Below are positions 35,054-49,800 of a DNA stretch of 64,000 nucleotides, piece by piece; positions within the stretch are counted from its first letter, which is position 1, and each line of letters starts with the position of its first letter. The notes under the pieces were generated by a model, which did no database searches, had not been told where the DNA came from, and worked only from the letters and a program-made list of their open reading frames with translations. The position numbers were made by a program, and so were the translations under genes. Source of the DNA: Artemisia argyi (lineage: Eukaryota > Streptophyta > Magnoliopsida > Asterales > Asteraceae); the NCBI GenBank assembly GCA_030686995.1, contig CM060691.1:90579055-90643054 (forward strand), read 5' to 3'.

Positions 35054-35500
35054 AATGTTTATGCGTGAGATTATCCTTTTACGCGTAAGTTTAAACCTTT
35101 TGCGTAAAGCAAGTTATGCGTAAGGTAAAAAACCAAACAAATCTTTCAAACTTGTCCAAGCTTGAAAGATATCCTTAGTCGAAGTATTCCACTAACTTGT
35201 CCAAGCTAGGGAAGTACTGAGTCACCTTTGCTAGAAGATAGAACCTTAGAAAAGACTTTTGCGTAGAAATCAGAAACTTACGCGTAAGAAGAATCTTATG
35301 CGTAAGAAATGTCTTTAGCGTAGATCTTTGGCGTAGAAAGTATCTTCTGCGTAGAACTTAGGCGTAGACTGCTCACTTATGCGTAGGAATGGGGTTTTAG
35401 ACCAAAACTCACGCGTAAGAATTAGTCTTATGCGTATGGAGACCAAAAGTACTGTTGACAGCTTTCAAAATGTACTATTCCACTAATTCTTATGCGTAGA
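34986..35500 (-). repeat. Motif array B: dispersed TTA(C/T)GCGTAAG repeats in C2 leader
   Basis: About 18 copies of the same word as array A (CTTACGCGTAAG, TTATGCGTAAG, TTGGCGTAGA variants), irregularly spaced over 515 bp between the PBS and the gag remnant. It overlaps the 5' end of the open gag frame. Confidence 0.9.
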
Positions 35501-35861
35501 GTGACCAGAATCAATGAAAAATCACAACTTTTTGAAGAAAAATGCTTAGAAATGAGTAACTTTTGATCAAATAACTTCCCCAACACTTAGAAAACACAAA
35601 ATATGAAAGTTTTAGGTACCAAAGACTAGTTTTCTAATATCAAAGAAGCTATAATACTAAAGAAACAATGATAAAAAATACTAAAAACTATGAAAGATCA
35701 AAACTTTATGCAAAATCTAAGCTTCTAATCACTATATCAACCTTGAAACTTGTCCAAGCTTCAAGATTAAGTGATAGAAACAAAGAAAAAGCAAAAATAA
35801 AAGGAAAAATACACCTAAATCCCACGTTAACCAAATAAACACCACTTCAATCTCTATTAGG

Positions 35862-35873
35862 CGAATGATACCA
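35862..35873 (-). other. Primer-binding site of copia C2
   Basis: TGGTATCATTCG on the coding strand, 2 nt past the 5' LTR. The first eight bases match the iMet tRNA-complementary site (TGGTATCAGAGC) used by most copia elements. Confidence 0.7.
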
Positions 35874-35875
35874 CT

Positions 35876-36210
35876 TGTTAGGTGCCCATATTGATATCAC
35901 ACAAGTAAAGAATGAGATAGATATAAGGATTGGTTGATTATAAGATATGAGAGAATTATAAAAGCAAGAGTTTCATTAGAATATCAAAATAACCAACAAG
36001 TATTATGATACCATAAGCTTGGTATATATATGAGGGAAGCTAGGGCAACACTCCCTAGTCCCTTTCATATCTCAACGTGGGCTTTGTAAGCCTTATGGGC
36101 TTTTACATGTTGCCCATTTACTAAAACAATAAACATAAATAATACTTAAGCAACCTATTACAAAATGTAATGACCGAGACTTAACTAAATACTAAAGTAT
36201 GATCCCAACA
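35876..36210 (-). repeat. 5' LTR of copia C2
   Basis: 335 bp. It differs from the left LTR at three places (TATATAGG/TATATATG, GGGATTT/GGGCTTT, CTTGACT/CTTAACT). Target duplication GTTCC follows at 36211-36215. Confidence 0.93.
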
Positions 36211-36215
36211 GTTCC

Positions 36216-37290
36216 CCATGGTGAAACTGTACCATCGGTGGTTAGGCTGAGCAACCTTTGCTAATTGACTCCACAACAGAAGGCCGGGAACACCCACCTT
36301 TCCTTTTGCGCGTATAGGCTACCAGATGACTAGCTACATCGGTAGCGGAATGTACACACACTATAACTACATTCCCGAGTTGGCAAGTTAAGCAACTCAA
36401 AGAACTTAGGTCCAAGATACATCACAAGCAGATAGTGCCCATGGAGGACTTGCACGCCCGGGCCTAGTAATAACGTAAACATGTGGTTTAGTACTATACG
36501 GAAGGACACTTCCATGGAGGGACGCCTCCTAAACATCTTAAGGATAAACCACCTTGACTTAGTTTATGCATTTGTTATGATCCACATAAATGATTAACAT
36601 CCGAAGTGATAGTGCAATCTTTGATCTGGCTTAAACTACAACTAGCCCATAACCTCTTTCGGAGTGGTGGAACAACCCTTCTGGAGTGATGGTAAAATAA
36701 TCAATGGAACAATTACTAACTAGCGCATAACCTCCTCTGGAGTGATGGTAAAATCTTTGGTTGAACGACATGCCAAGTCGGCTCATAACCTCCTTTGGAG
36801 TAGAGGAACAATGTCTCCTCCGGAGTGATGTTATAAACTTTGGTTGAGCGACCTATCTTGTCAGCTCATGGTCTCCTTCGAAGTAGTGGAACAATATCTC
36901 CTCCTGAGTGATGGTATAAACTTTAGTTGAGTGACGTATTTGGTCAGCTCATGGTCTCCTATGCAGTAGAGGAACGATGTCTCACCTCGAGTGATGGTGC
37001 AACCTTTGGTTGAGCAACTTCTACTTGGCTCTAGTAGTTACTCTTCGGTAAGTAGCTACACTTGAGGGAGAAGGTAGCACAAGGATATCCAAATGATGTA
37101 CATATTAAAAGCACCATTATAAAGTGCTACATTGGTGGCTGCACATAAGAAGACGCTACGTCAAAATATAAAAGTAATACAAAGATATTGATCTGAGTAT
37201 TATATTTAAACATGTAATAAGTATGTCAGTACACTAGACCTACAAAATATAAAGGTAAATACATTATACCGAACTAGACACTTTGTTAGC
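36216..37290 (+). other. Element G internal region, right part, non-coding
   Basis: Direct continuation of the sequence at 19729 once C2 is removed. No gene. It contains a tandem repeat at 36640-37025 and ends where the B-family solo LTR inserted (TSD TTAGC 37286-37290). Confidence 0.5.
36640..37025 (+). repeat. 83-bp degenerate tandem repeat, about 4.5 copies
   Basis: The phrase CTTTGGTTGA recurs at 36755, 36838, 36921 and 37004 (exact 83-bp period). Each unit carries CTCATAACCTCC or CTCATGGTCTCC and GGAGTGATGGTA. Confidence 0.9.
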
Positions 37291-38687
37291 TGATGAGGCG
37301 AAAAATGATCCGTTTTTAGGGGGTCATTTAAGCCCGAATCCGACTTTATTTGATCAAATATTGCCCTAAATCGTTACTTTTGTGATTTTAGGTACTTGGA
37401 GAGTGAATTCTGGAAAAGAGGCCATTTTGGACGTTTTTGGAGCATAAAAGTGAAGAAAACGACAAAGTCTCAATTTTCCATGCTGGGAACAGTAGGTGAC
37501 GGCGTCAAGAGTAATTCCTTGACGGCGTCAAACCTCAATAATAAAAATCCGTAGTTGATGAAGGCGTCAAGAGTAATCTCATGACGGCGTCAAATCCCAA
37601 GAATTAAAATCCGTAGCTCATGACGGCGTCACGCAGGCCGTCAGAAGTAGATCAAGGCCGTCCGAGGAAGTATTTGGCGGCGAGATGACGGCGTCACACC
37701 TTTGTTCTTGACGCCGTCACCCCTATTTTCCTATATATAGTTTTCTAGTTTTTCACATAAAAGAGAGAAGTTTTGGAGAAACCCTAAAGACGAATTTGGT
37801 GCAACTTTTACAGGTTTTTCAAGGGTTCCAAACCCTTGATACCTTGCATTGTAATTGAGATAAGTGTTCTTCTAATTCAATCAATATGTCTATGTGTTGG
37901 TTGTCTATATCTTGTTCTTGTCTCAATTCCATTATGCTAGGCTAGATCTCCTTTGTATTTGCTTAGATCTAATGAAACCTAGATATTGATTATGTGTTGA
38001 TTACTTGTTTATTCTTGTCTTGGATGAATGATTTTATATGTTAGGCTTAAGAAAACTGGCAGATCTCCAAATGGTAACATGCTTGAACGTCTTAAGAAAC
38101 ATGAACCGAGGCGTACTAGGTCTTTATTGGTTGTATTTAATGCATGAGCCACTGTTTACAATCCCTATAGTTGTGCTGGGCATGGTGTAGGAGGAGATAA
38201 GAGCTCATAGAATTGGGGAGTTATGTATGCCACCCCATGAATGGTATTAAGGAATATGATCCGTCATCCATGCAATTATAACAAGTAATTAACGTGTAAA
38301 AGATATCTAGGGAGTAGTGAAATCTAAGTAAACACATTTTCTCCAATTACTGCTCACAACTTTAGTTTAATTAGTTTATTTTCATTTTTAGTATTTAATT
38401 TTGATTGCATCTTAATTTTGGGTTAGTTGAATAGCAACTAATTCAGCCCACTCCTTCAAACCCCGAGATTTTAATTGCTTTCATAAAAATATAAAAACAC
38501 AAAAATAATCATCCCTCACCTTTAGAACTAGTAATTAGGCTTTCTAATCCTAGCGACACTATTCCTAAGCTGAACGATCAATCCCCCGGTACTTGTCACT
38601 ATACTATACTACAACGATCAGGTACACTGCCTGGTGGGGGTTGTAAGCTTCTCGAGAGGTAAAGCCTGTTGCGATTCCCACGCATCA
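37291..38687 (+). mobile_element. Solo LTR of the B (Athila-like gypsy) family
   Basis: 1,397 bp from TGATGAGGCG to ACGCATCA, flanked by TTAGC on both sides (37286-37290 and 38688-38692). It has no internal sequence, as expected after recombination between two LTRs. It is homologous to the 1,411-bp LTRs at 57945-59355 and 60954-62364. Confidence 0.93.
37497..37740 (+). promoter_or_regulatory. U3 array of TGACGGCGTCA palindromes upstream of a TATA box
   Basis: At least six intact or one-mismatch copies of TGACG-N-CGTCA lie between 37497 and 37719, just upstream of CTATATATAG (37731-37740). TGACG is the core bound by plant TGA-type bZIP factors, and here two cores face each other one base apart. 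The same array is in every B-family LTR of this window. Confidence 0.65.
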
Positions 38688-38692
38688 TTAGC

Positions 38693-39332
38693 AACTGCCG
38701 ATACGCGGCTCCTGCATCTGCAGCTGCTGCATCGGCAGCTGATGCATCGGCAAACGCGTGCCGAATACAATATTTGCTTTGTATTTATCTAAGTGTTAGA
38801 ACATATCGACAACAAATAGTACAATTTTGTATTTGCAGTAGCTGTTGCTTCATTGGCAGATGTTGCATCTACAGCTGCAGCTGCTGCATGTGCATCTGCA
38901 GCTGCTACATCTGCAGATGCTCCATCGAAAAACGTGTATCAAACACAATATGTGTGTATTTATCTAAGTGTTGAAGTGCATCGACAATATCAATGGCACA
39001 ATTCTAATATTAATGTTGTGTATCTTTAATTGTTAAGATCAATGAGTGGCTAGTAGATATTACTCCGAGAGACCCTGCTGGTGCATGGTCAGGTGCTATT
39101 AATAGTAATTGTAGGCACTTCATACACAAAACACTAAGGCATTCAAAAATATGCAAATACTAAGATAACATGACAAATGTATGCATAAAGAGCCATTGCT
39201 CTGGTGGGATACCACTGTCACAAAATCATTAAGTTTTACATCTCTGAATGAAACTAACAAAAGTAAAAAAGTAGAAACTAAAATAGCTACTTATTTTAAA
39301 GCACTATTTATTACAAACTGGAACATCAAACT
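38693..39332. other. Non-coding; duplicated ~150-bp block with CTGCAGCTGCTGCATC runs
   Basis: Two diverged tandem blocks (about 38695-38830 and 38840-38990) each start with a CAGCTGCTGCATC-rich stretch and end in ATTTATCTAAGTGTT...CATCGACAA. Short open frames here only reflect the low-complexity repeat. It may belong to element G. Confidence 0.5.
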
Positions 39333-41883
<2,551 letters not shown>

Positions 41884-43023
41884 TGATGCGTAGGGATTGC
41901 ACCACGATTTACCTCTCAAGGGATCTTCAGAAGCTTACAACCCCCATCAGGCAGTGTACCTGATCGTTGTAGTATAGTATAGTGACAAGTACCGGGGGAT
42001 TGATCGTTCAGCTAGGAATAGTGTCGCTAGGATTAGAAAAACCTAATTACTAGTTCTAGGGATGAGAGATGATTCTTTTTGTATTTATATATTTTTATGA
42101 AAGCAAGTAAATATCTCGGGTTTGAAGAATATGGGCGGAATTAGTTGCTAGTCAACTAACCCAATACTAAGATGCAATCAAAATAAAATACTAGAAATGA
42201 AAAATAAAACTAAATTAAACTAAGGTTGTGAGCAATAAGTGGAGAAATGTGTTTACTTAGATTTCACTACTCCCTAGATATCTTTTACACGTTAATTACT
42301 TGTTATAGTTGCGTGGATGACGGATTGTATTCCTTAATACCATTCATGGGGTGGCGTACTTAACTCCCCAATCCTATGAGTGCCTACTTCACTCATATGT
42401 CGAGCCGGCTAAGAAGCTCCTAACATGGGATCATTAGAATTTACTCATGTATTAAATACAACCAATAAAACCTAGTACACATCGGTTCATGTTTCCTAAG
42501 ACGTTCAAGCATGTTACCATTTGGAGATCTGCCAGTTTTCTTAAGCCTAACATTGAAATCATTCATCCAATACAACCATAAACAAGTAATCAATACATGA
42601 TCAACATCTAGGTTTCATTAGATCTAAGCAAACACAAGATAAATCTAGCCTAGCATGGTGGAATCAAGACAAGCACAAGATATAGACAACCAACACATAG
42701 ACATATTGATTGAATTAAAAGAATACTTATCTCAATAACACATGTAAGGGTTCAAGGGCTGAAAACCCTTGAAAAAGCTGTAAAATACGTATATGGTTCG
42801 GCCTTAGGGTTTCTCCAAAATTGTTCCTCTTAATGAATGAAAATTAGAAAACTATATATAGAAAATAGAGGCTGACGGCGTCAAGAACAATCTTGTGACG
42901 CCGTCATCTCGCCGCCAAAATAATCCTCGGACTGCCTTGATCTACATCTGACGCCGTCATGTATTCCATTTTTCCAGGCCGTCACGCAATTAACTCTTGA
43001 CGCTCTTCCTTGTGACGCCTTCA
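41884..43023 (-). repeat. B1 3' LTR remnant (about 1,140 of 1,411 bp)
   Basis: Minus-strand LTR beginning TGATGCGTAGGG on the plus strand. It matches 60954-62093 and then jumps to B2 LTR sequence in the opposite orientation at a 3-bp overlap (TCA, 43021-43023). Confidence 0.88.
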
Positions 43024-44193
43024 AGAGTAATTTCCATGACGACCCAGTACAGAATTGACGGCGTCACAAGGTAGGGCGTCAAGAGTAAAATGCATGACGG
43101 CCTGGAAAATGATAACACATGACGGCGTCAAAAGTAGATCAAGGCAGTCCGAGAAGTATTTTGGCGGCGAGATGACGGCGTCACAAGATTTTTCTTGACG
43201 CCGTCAGACCCTATTTCCTATATATAGTTTTCTAATTTTCACATTAAAAAGAGAGAAGTTTTGGGAGAAACCCTAAGTACGAACTTGGTACGAATTTTAC
43301 AGGTTCTTCAAGGGTTCTAAGCCCTTGATACCTTTCATGTGTAATTGAGATAAGCATTCTTCTAATTCAATCAATATGTCTATGTGTTGGTTGTCTATAT
43401 CTTGTTCTTGTCTTAATTCCATCATGCTAGGCTAGATCTATCTTGTGTTTGCTTGGATCTAATGAAACCTAGATGTTAATTATGTGTTGATTACTTGTTT
43501 ATGGTTGTATTGGATGAATGATTTCGATGTTAGGCTTAAGAAATCTGGCAGACTTCCAAATGGTAACATGCTTGAACGTCTTAGGAAACATGAACTGACG
43601 TGCACTAGGTTTTATTGGTTGTATTTAATGCATGAGTAAATTCTAATGATCCCATGTTAGGAGCTTCTTAGCCGGCTCGACATAGGTGTGAAGTAGGCGC
43701 TCATAGGATTGGGGAATTAAGTGCGCCACCCCATGAATGGTATTAAGGATACAATCCGTCATCCACGCAACTATAACAAGTAATTAACGTGTAAAAGATA
43801 TCTAGGGAGTAGTGAAATCTAAGTAAACACATTTTCTCCACTTATTGCTCACAACTTTAGTTAATTTAGTTTATTTTCATTTCTAGTATTTTATTTTGAT
43901 TGCATCTTTAGTATTGGGTTAGTTGACTAGCAACTAATTCCGCCCAAATCCTTCAAACCCGAGATTTTTACTTGCTTTCTAAAAAATATAAAAATACAAA
44001 AATAATCATCCTTCATCTTTAGAACTAGTATTTAGGTTTTCTAATCCTAGCGACACTATTCCTAGCTGAACGATCAATCCCCCGGTACTTGTCACTATAC
44101 TATACTACAACGATCAGGTACACTGCCTGGTGGGGGTTGTAAGCTTCTCAAGATCCCTTGAGAGGTAAAGCCTGGTGCGATTCCCACGTATCA
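43024..44193 (+). repeat. B2 5' LTR remnant
   Basis: Lacks the first ~240 bp of the LTR. The rest, including the TGACGGCGTCA motifs and TATA box, matches 58190-59355. It ends CACGTATCA. Confidence 0.88.
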
Positions 44194-44199
44194 AGTTTT

Positions 44200-44217
44200 T
44201 GGCGCCGCAGCCCGGGG
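44200..44217 (+). other. B2 primer-binding site
   Basis: TGGCGCCGCAGCCCGGGG, 6 nt past the LTR. It is of the TGGCGCCG type known from Athila-like and related plant gypsy elements. Confidence 0.75.
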
Positions 44218-44371
44218 AAATAGTTATTGTCTAGGTTAGAATCTCTTTTTATTAGGTCTACTTGCTAGCTTCCTTTCTAGTAAGATTTTATTTTTATTTT
44301 TAGGTTTCTTTAGTCTATCTTTTTCTTTGTGTGTTTGTTCGTAATTTCCATTGACTCTTCCGTTCACCATT

Positions 44372-45805
44372 ATGGAGTACGCGAATCCACCATACCACCA
44401 ACCACAAAGGCCATTCTACCCTATTGACATCTCGAATTTCAAACAATATCGAGATGAAGCCATATATGATGCATGGACTCGTTTTAGAAATTTACTCCGA
44501 AAATTCCCTCATCATAGTTTCGCTTTAGCATCCCTAACCCGAACCTTTTACTATCGTGTTGGCCAATATGATCAAATGCGCATTGAGGATTTTGCCAATG
44601 GGGACTTTAGGGAATTAAGTGCAGAAGAAGCATGGGATACCATAGAAGATTGTGCCCAATATTATTATAGGGTAGACAACCCAACAAACGTTAGTACAAG
44701 TCAATTGAATATAAATTTCCAGGATCATGAAACAAGTTTGTTTGGGGATGAATATATTAGTGTTGAGATACCTAAGTGGTTGTCATGTAATGCCATAGTA
44801 CAAGCTGAACACATAGGTGACCTTGATGTGATGGAGGATTCAGCCGAACATGATCACATTGATCAAAAAGACCTAGGTCCTAAGATCGATGATGATGAAT
44901 CTCAAGAAACATATGATGAAACTCTTGGGCAATTTGTATATAGCAGTCAGAATATTGAGGATGATCCTTATGATTCAGACATAGAAGTTGAGATGCCTAG
45001 GGAAGCACGTGAGATACTTGGGAAAATGTTAGGGTTAGATTATAATAAAACACATTTTGAGGATATATGTGATTTTGACACAAGGAATGATGAAGTAAAT
45101 AACATGAGCCCACAAAGTACCCCACAAGTCCTACCATCATTTGAGGCACACATACCACCCGTGACTTACCCGGAAAAAGTAGAAGAGACTTTAGGAACCC
45201 CAATAGAGGTAGAACCTTTGAACCAAACACAACTAGAGGATATAGGTTTGAATACTTATAATGATAACCTTACTCTTAGTTTTAGGGAAGTTCCTAGTTT
45301 TGATGAACCAGAGCCTTAACCAAAACCGTTACCTAATCTTCCACCCTTGGATGAAAATTTAGGAATTGAAATAGGTTCCGATCCACCCATCAAACCATAT
45401 AGTCCGGGTCGTCTTAGGACAAAGGTAGTGGACTCTAAGCCTTTTAGAGAGGAGGCCAATATAGGAGTGGAAAATGACCTTACATGCTTACATCATCCAT
45501 TTATGATTGATCACAAGAAACATTATGGGTTTAAACCGGGTTTATTAGGTCAAGATGGATTCCCAACTAGGAGTCTCTTGAAGTTGATTGAAAATGATCC
45601 CTTTCTAGGAGAAAATCTTAATCCACCCACTAACCCGATTGAATTAGGTAAGGTTATGATGATAGGAGCACACCCCTTTGAGCATATAATTCATCCACCA
45701 CTCTTTCCTCACGAAGCATATTTCCACCCTAAGGGTGTGTATCGCTACTTTCACCCACACTTGATCCTAAGTGTAGGGAAAACCTCCCCTATTTCCGTTA
45801 AATAA
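44372..45805 (+). pseudogene. B2 gag-derived chimeric ORF with one stop
   Basis: ATG 44372 (MEYANPPYHQPQRPFY) to TAA 45805, 478 codons, with one in-frame TAA at 45317-45319. Residues ~20-120 hold a retrotransposon gag segment: DEAIYDAWTRFRNLLRKFPHH, then LSAEEAWDTIEDCAQYYY, as in Athila-type gag. After that the text no longer resembles gag: an acidic Asp/Glu-rich stretch, then LRTKVVDSKPFREEA, HKKHYGFKPGLLGQDG and Pro/His-rich repeats (HPPLFPHEAYFHP) that I do not recognise. There is no zinc knuckle, protease, RT or integrase. A non-autonomous element is inferred, depending on a relative's enzymes. Confidence 0.7.
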
Positions 45806-46814
45806 GGATAGAGTCAGGCTCGTGACTCGAACAAAAACAAGCGCTTCTTGGGAGGCAACCCATGTTTTGTGTGATTTTATTTTGTTTGTTTGTTATTTGC
45901 TTCCGTATGCATGCTTTATTTTTATTGTTGGTTGATCATGTTTCTAAACTAAATAGTGGAAATACTTTACTTTGTTGTTTTGGCCTAGTCTTAACTCCAC
46001 CTAGAAGTATTTTTGTAAAAGATAAGTGTAAGGGGAAACCCCAAATATGTTTTTAAGAAACAAACCGATCATGATTCTCCACAATATTAAATGAACATGT
46101 ATATTAGTATTTGTTAGAGTCAAATGCTTGTATTGAGTCATAATGAAGTTTTGCAGGATTTTCCAGGAAGTAGGACCAAGTTTTTCCAGAAATTTTCCGG
46201 AAACTTAACATAAGAATTTCTGCAGGTCACTTCTGACGGCGTCAAAAGTTAACTCTTGACGGCGTCACGTGTAAAAATGTTGAAATTTTACCAGTTTTGT
46301 TTTTCTAACGGAGTCTTATGGTTTTTGTGAATTATTAAGTTTTATAATCTCCAGGAAATCTGCAAACTTCATTCCACAACCATTATATCTTATTTTGTTT
46401 TCTATGATTTAGTAACTTATATAGGTTGCCGCCGATTTTACGCGAGGTTGTTTTGTCTATTTTCTCAGGATTTACAGGTTATGTTTGACAAGAAAATGAT
46501 TTATATTCTGGAAGGGAAGCTCTGATTGTTCATTTTCTTGGAGGAAGATCTAACCTGGCCACCTTAATATCCATACCGAGCGAATCAGGGGAGTATTTGA
46601 TTTCATTCTTTTTACTTTTTTCACTTTTACATTCTTTACTTGAACATTGGGGACAATGTTCATCTTAAGTGTAAGGGGAGGGTAAAATGATGATACCTTA
46701 CATGTACACTTTCGCTTGAGTTTGTTTTGTTTAATAGTAGATGTGTAATAAAACTATGAGAAATACTTGTTAGTGCAATTTTAGCGCCAAATTTAATTTT
46801 TTTTACAACATTTA
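45806..46814 (+). other. B2 3' internal region, left of A2
   Basis: Non-coding. GCGCTTCTTGGGAGGCAACC (45841-45860) is a conserved Athila-type segment that is also present on the minus strand in B1 (near 59702). Two TGACGGCGTCA copies lie near 46231-46270. Confidence 0.6.
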
Positions 46815-49800
46815 TGTCACACCCCCAAAATTGGGTCCAGCGGAAGCATACGTGTAGCTGGGGTGTAACTCAATTGGTATTACAGTACAAGTACAAAATT
46901 GGTTTTCACTTCAATCATTTAGAATAAAATCGTTTAACTAAAAGTATTGAATTTACATTGTTTAAAAATTAGTGCGGAAGTAGGCCCTTAAAAGTAGTTT
47001 AAAACGGTCCCCATATAAATAATCAGAGTCTTCTATGACCATGCCATGCCCTGCCAAAACCTCCTGTAGCGTGCCATAAGCTAAAAACCTGAAAATACAT
47101 GCTAAAGTGTCAACACGAGGTTGGTGAGTTCATAGAGTTTGTTTAACAAGTAAAGCCTATAGAGAAAAGATCGCCCAGCAAAGGCATCGTAAATCCACTC
47201 AGTTGCAAGTCCCGCCATAAGAGACTTGTAACCTGTGTGTTTACAACCCACTGCCAAAAGTTTTAAAGTCTACGTGAACAAAAGCAATATTAGTATCCAA
47301 ATTCCCAGATAAATATAGCAAAACGGCTATATAAATAATTCAGTCAATGAGGTCATATGATAAATCAGTCAAGCGGGAAAACCCGTAATAAGGGTGATGC
47401 AAAAGGCATCGCAATTCAGTCAAGAAATGAAACAGTAATATTACGTTTGACATCACAGCCAAGTGGGGAATACCACAATATTACAATGAACATATAGGTC
47501 AATCAAGTAGGGAAACAGCAATATTATGTGGACCAATAATCAATGATAAGTGTAGTTTGACCAATACATTTGGTTACGTGACCAATTCATTCGGTATGTG
47601 ACCAATTCATTCGGTATGTGACCAATTCATTCGGTCGTATTACCCGTACATTCGGTTATGTGACCAGTTCATTTGGTCATGTATGTACATAGTGGGAAAG
47701 CCGGTTCATTCGGTTAAGTGTGCATAATAGTGGAAAAGGCTTAGGTCCAAAGGTAAAAAGGATTAAGTGTGATGCAATTGAATATACACTACATTCGAAT
47801 GAGAAATTCGTAAATGGAGCTAGTAAAGGTTTGACTAAGCATGTAGCAAAAATCAATTAAATCAAGTATACATTTAGATGGAAACGAGCATGTATTCTCC
47901 CCCAAAACCGTTATAAAACAAGTTAAAATAGTAGGGGCTATGACTCACCTGGAGCGATAGCTACGACGACAAAAGTGGATACACTGAATTTAGGCACGAT
48001 CTCTAACCGCAACCTAATATGAGTAATAACGATCTACCTTAGATCATGACATAATGAAATGAATGCACGTGCACATGATGCCTATACCACTCGTAACTTG
48101 GAAATACTAGTTATTGTCAAAGTATAATAGTTTCCATACTTAGGAAAAATAAGTCCAATATGGCCTCGTAAAACTAGTCGCGAAATATCGTACGTTAAGT
48201 GTTAATGGTCAAGCTCGGCGTTTTGAAAACCTTGAAACAATATCTAGAAGTCGCGTCATTTAACCTTTGGCGATACGGGTCTCGATTGATAAGAAAATCG
48301 ACTCTTATAGTTGTTACTTGAAAGTATTATGTTCAACACTTAGAAAATTTCATTATAGTAAAAGCTGTCAAAATATATCTAGTTTATCGGGTATATAGAT
48401 GAGGTCGTAGTTTATTCGTTATAAGTCTATTCGACGAACGGCCAATTGATTTGAAAAGCTTGTTGGAAGGTCTTGATTTCATAAAACTACGGCTCGGACT
48501 CAAACTGATCCGATCATAAAGAAAAACAGCCGAGAAAGTGGTGTCTCGCAAAGACAGTTTTACGGCAAAATAATAATAGAAAAGCTGATGGAAATTTGTA
48601 AAAATCGTCTAAGTTCAAACGCTTGTATCTTTTTCGTTATAAGCTCGTTTCCTACGTTCTTTATATCCCCGGAATCGTGGGATGGCATACTAATATATTT
48701 TTGATAAATCGGGATGGCTAAATCAAGTTTTAGGCCTCGAAACAGTCCATGAAAATCGTGGGACAGCAAGGTATTTTTCAGAAAATAGTTTTCGTCGTTA
48801 AAATTGAAAATAGTATATCTTTTTCGTCGTAACTCGGATTTTAGTGATTCAAGCGGCCACGGTTTCGTTTTTGAAAGTACTTTCTGAATATCTAACCCAA
48901 TGTTACCCGGAAACCCCTGAGTTTTCTGAAATTGGTGATTTGGGACAGAACCTATATTTGAAAGTATTTTTCGTTCTTAATATTCGGAAAATCATATCTC
49001 CTTCGTTATTAACTCGTTTTTATCCCCGTTTTCGGCTATAGTTTCGTATCGGAGAGTATTTTCTAAATCTTTGGTCAAACATTAACCTTGAGTTCCTGAG
49101 TCTCCCACGTTTTCAAAATAGTAACAGTAGGTATATGTATATTTTCCAAAATCATTTTCCTAGTTTCAAACTTCATCCAAACCACTTTCAATCACCACAA
49201 AACTAGTCTAATCCTACCATACACCTTCTTAGGGTGTCATGGGTCCTTAAACATCATCAATCCACTAGGTCTAACAAGGGTTTCTCATGTTTTCATTTCT
49301 AGGGTTCAAAGTTAAATATGTACAAAATAGAGTGGTATAAATCATTATATGCATGAGTTCTTGTAAGAAATATATTTAAACATGGTAATAACTTGTAAAA
49401 ATCATACAAATGAGTTTGTTAACTTACTTGAAGGTTTAGGGAGTTTGGATGATAAAACCTACTAATCCTTGAGTTTTTATTTCAAAACTCCAACAAGGAT
49501 GACTATATGAACTAGATTATACCTAGATCTTGTAAAACTTGTTGTTCTTGATCCTTGACCACCTAGGTCGATTTCACCACAAGAGAAAAGAGAGAAGAAA
49601 AGTTTACTTGCCTTGAGAAAAATGATTTTGTGGTAATAATGGAAGAAAAGTTTAATTTATACTTAGGGACAAAAGTTTGGTAGGCATTAAATTTGGTTGT
49701 TGAATTAGGCTCATGAAATGGCTTAGGAGGGGGGGGGGGCCGGTTCACAAAGGAGGGAAAAAGGGGTTTTTGTCTTGGATTTTAATTAGAAAAGTTAGTG

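Larger units (their letters stand above)
19735..36210 (-). mobile_element. 16.5-kb Ty1/copia element C2 with an extra ORF after pol
   Basis: 335-bp LTRs (19735-20069 and 35876-36210) differ at three positions, and both flanks carry GTTCC (19730-19734 and 36211-36215). Orientation is minus: iMet-type PBS at the right, polypurine tract at the left. Order on the coding strand: LTR, leader with a GCGTAAG-type motif array, truncated gag, protease-integrase-RT-RNase H, spacer with a second array, additional ORF of about 1,440 codons, 2.3-kb spacer, LTR. All reading frames carry stops or shifts, so this copy is defective. It interrupts element G. An extra ORF in this position resembles the plan of SIRE/Maximus-type copia elements, but I cannot confirm the lineage. 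Confidence 0.93.

Noticed and set aside
38669..38974. Ala/Cys-rich 101-codon frame
   Set aside because: Reads through CTGCAGCTGCTGCATC low-complexity repeats.
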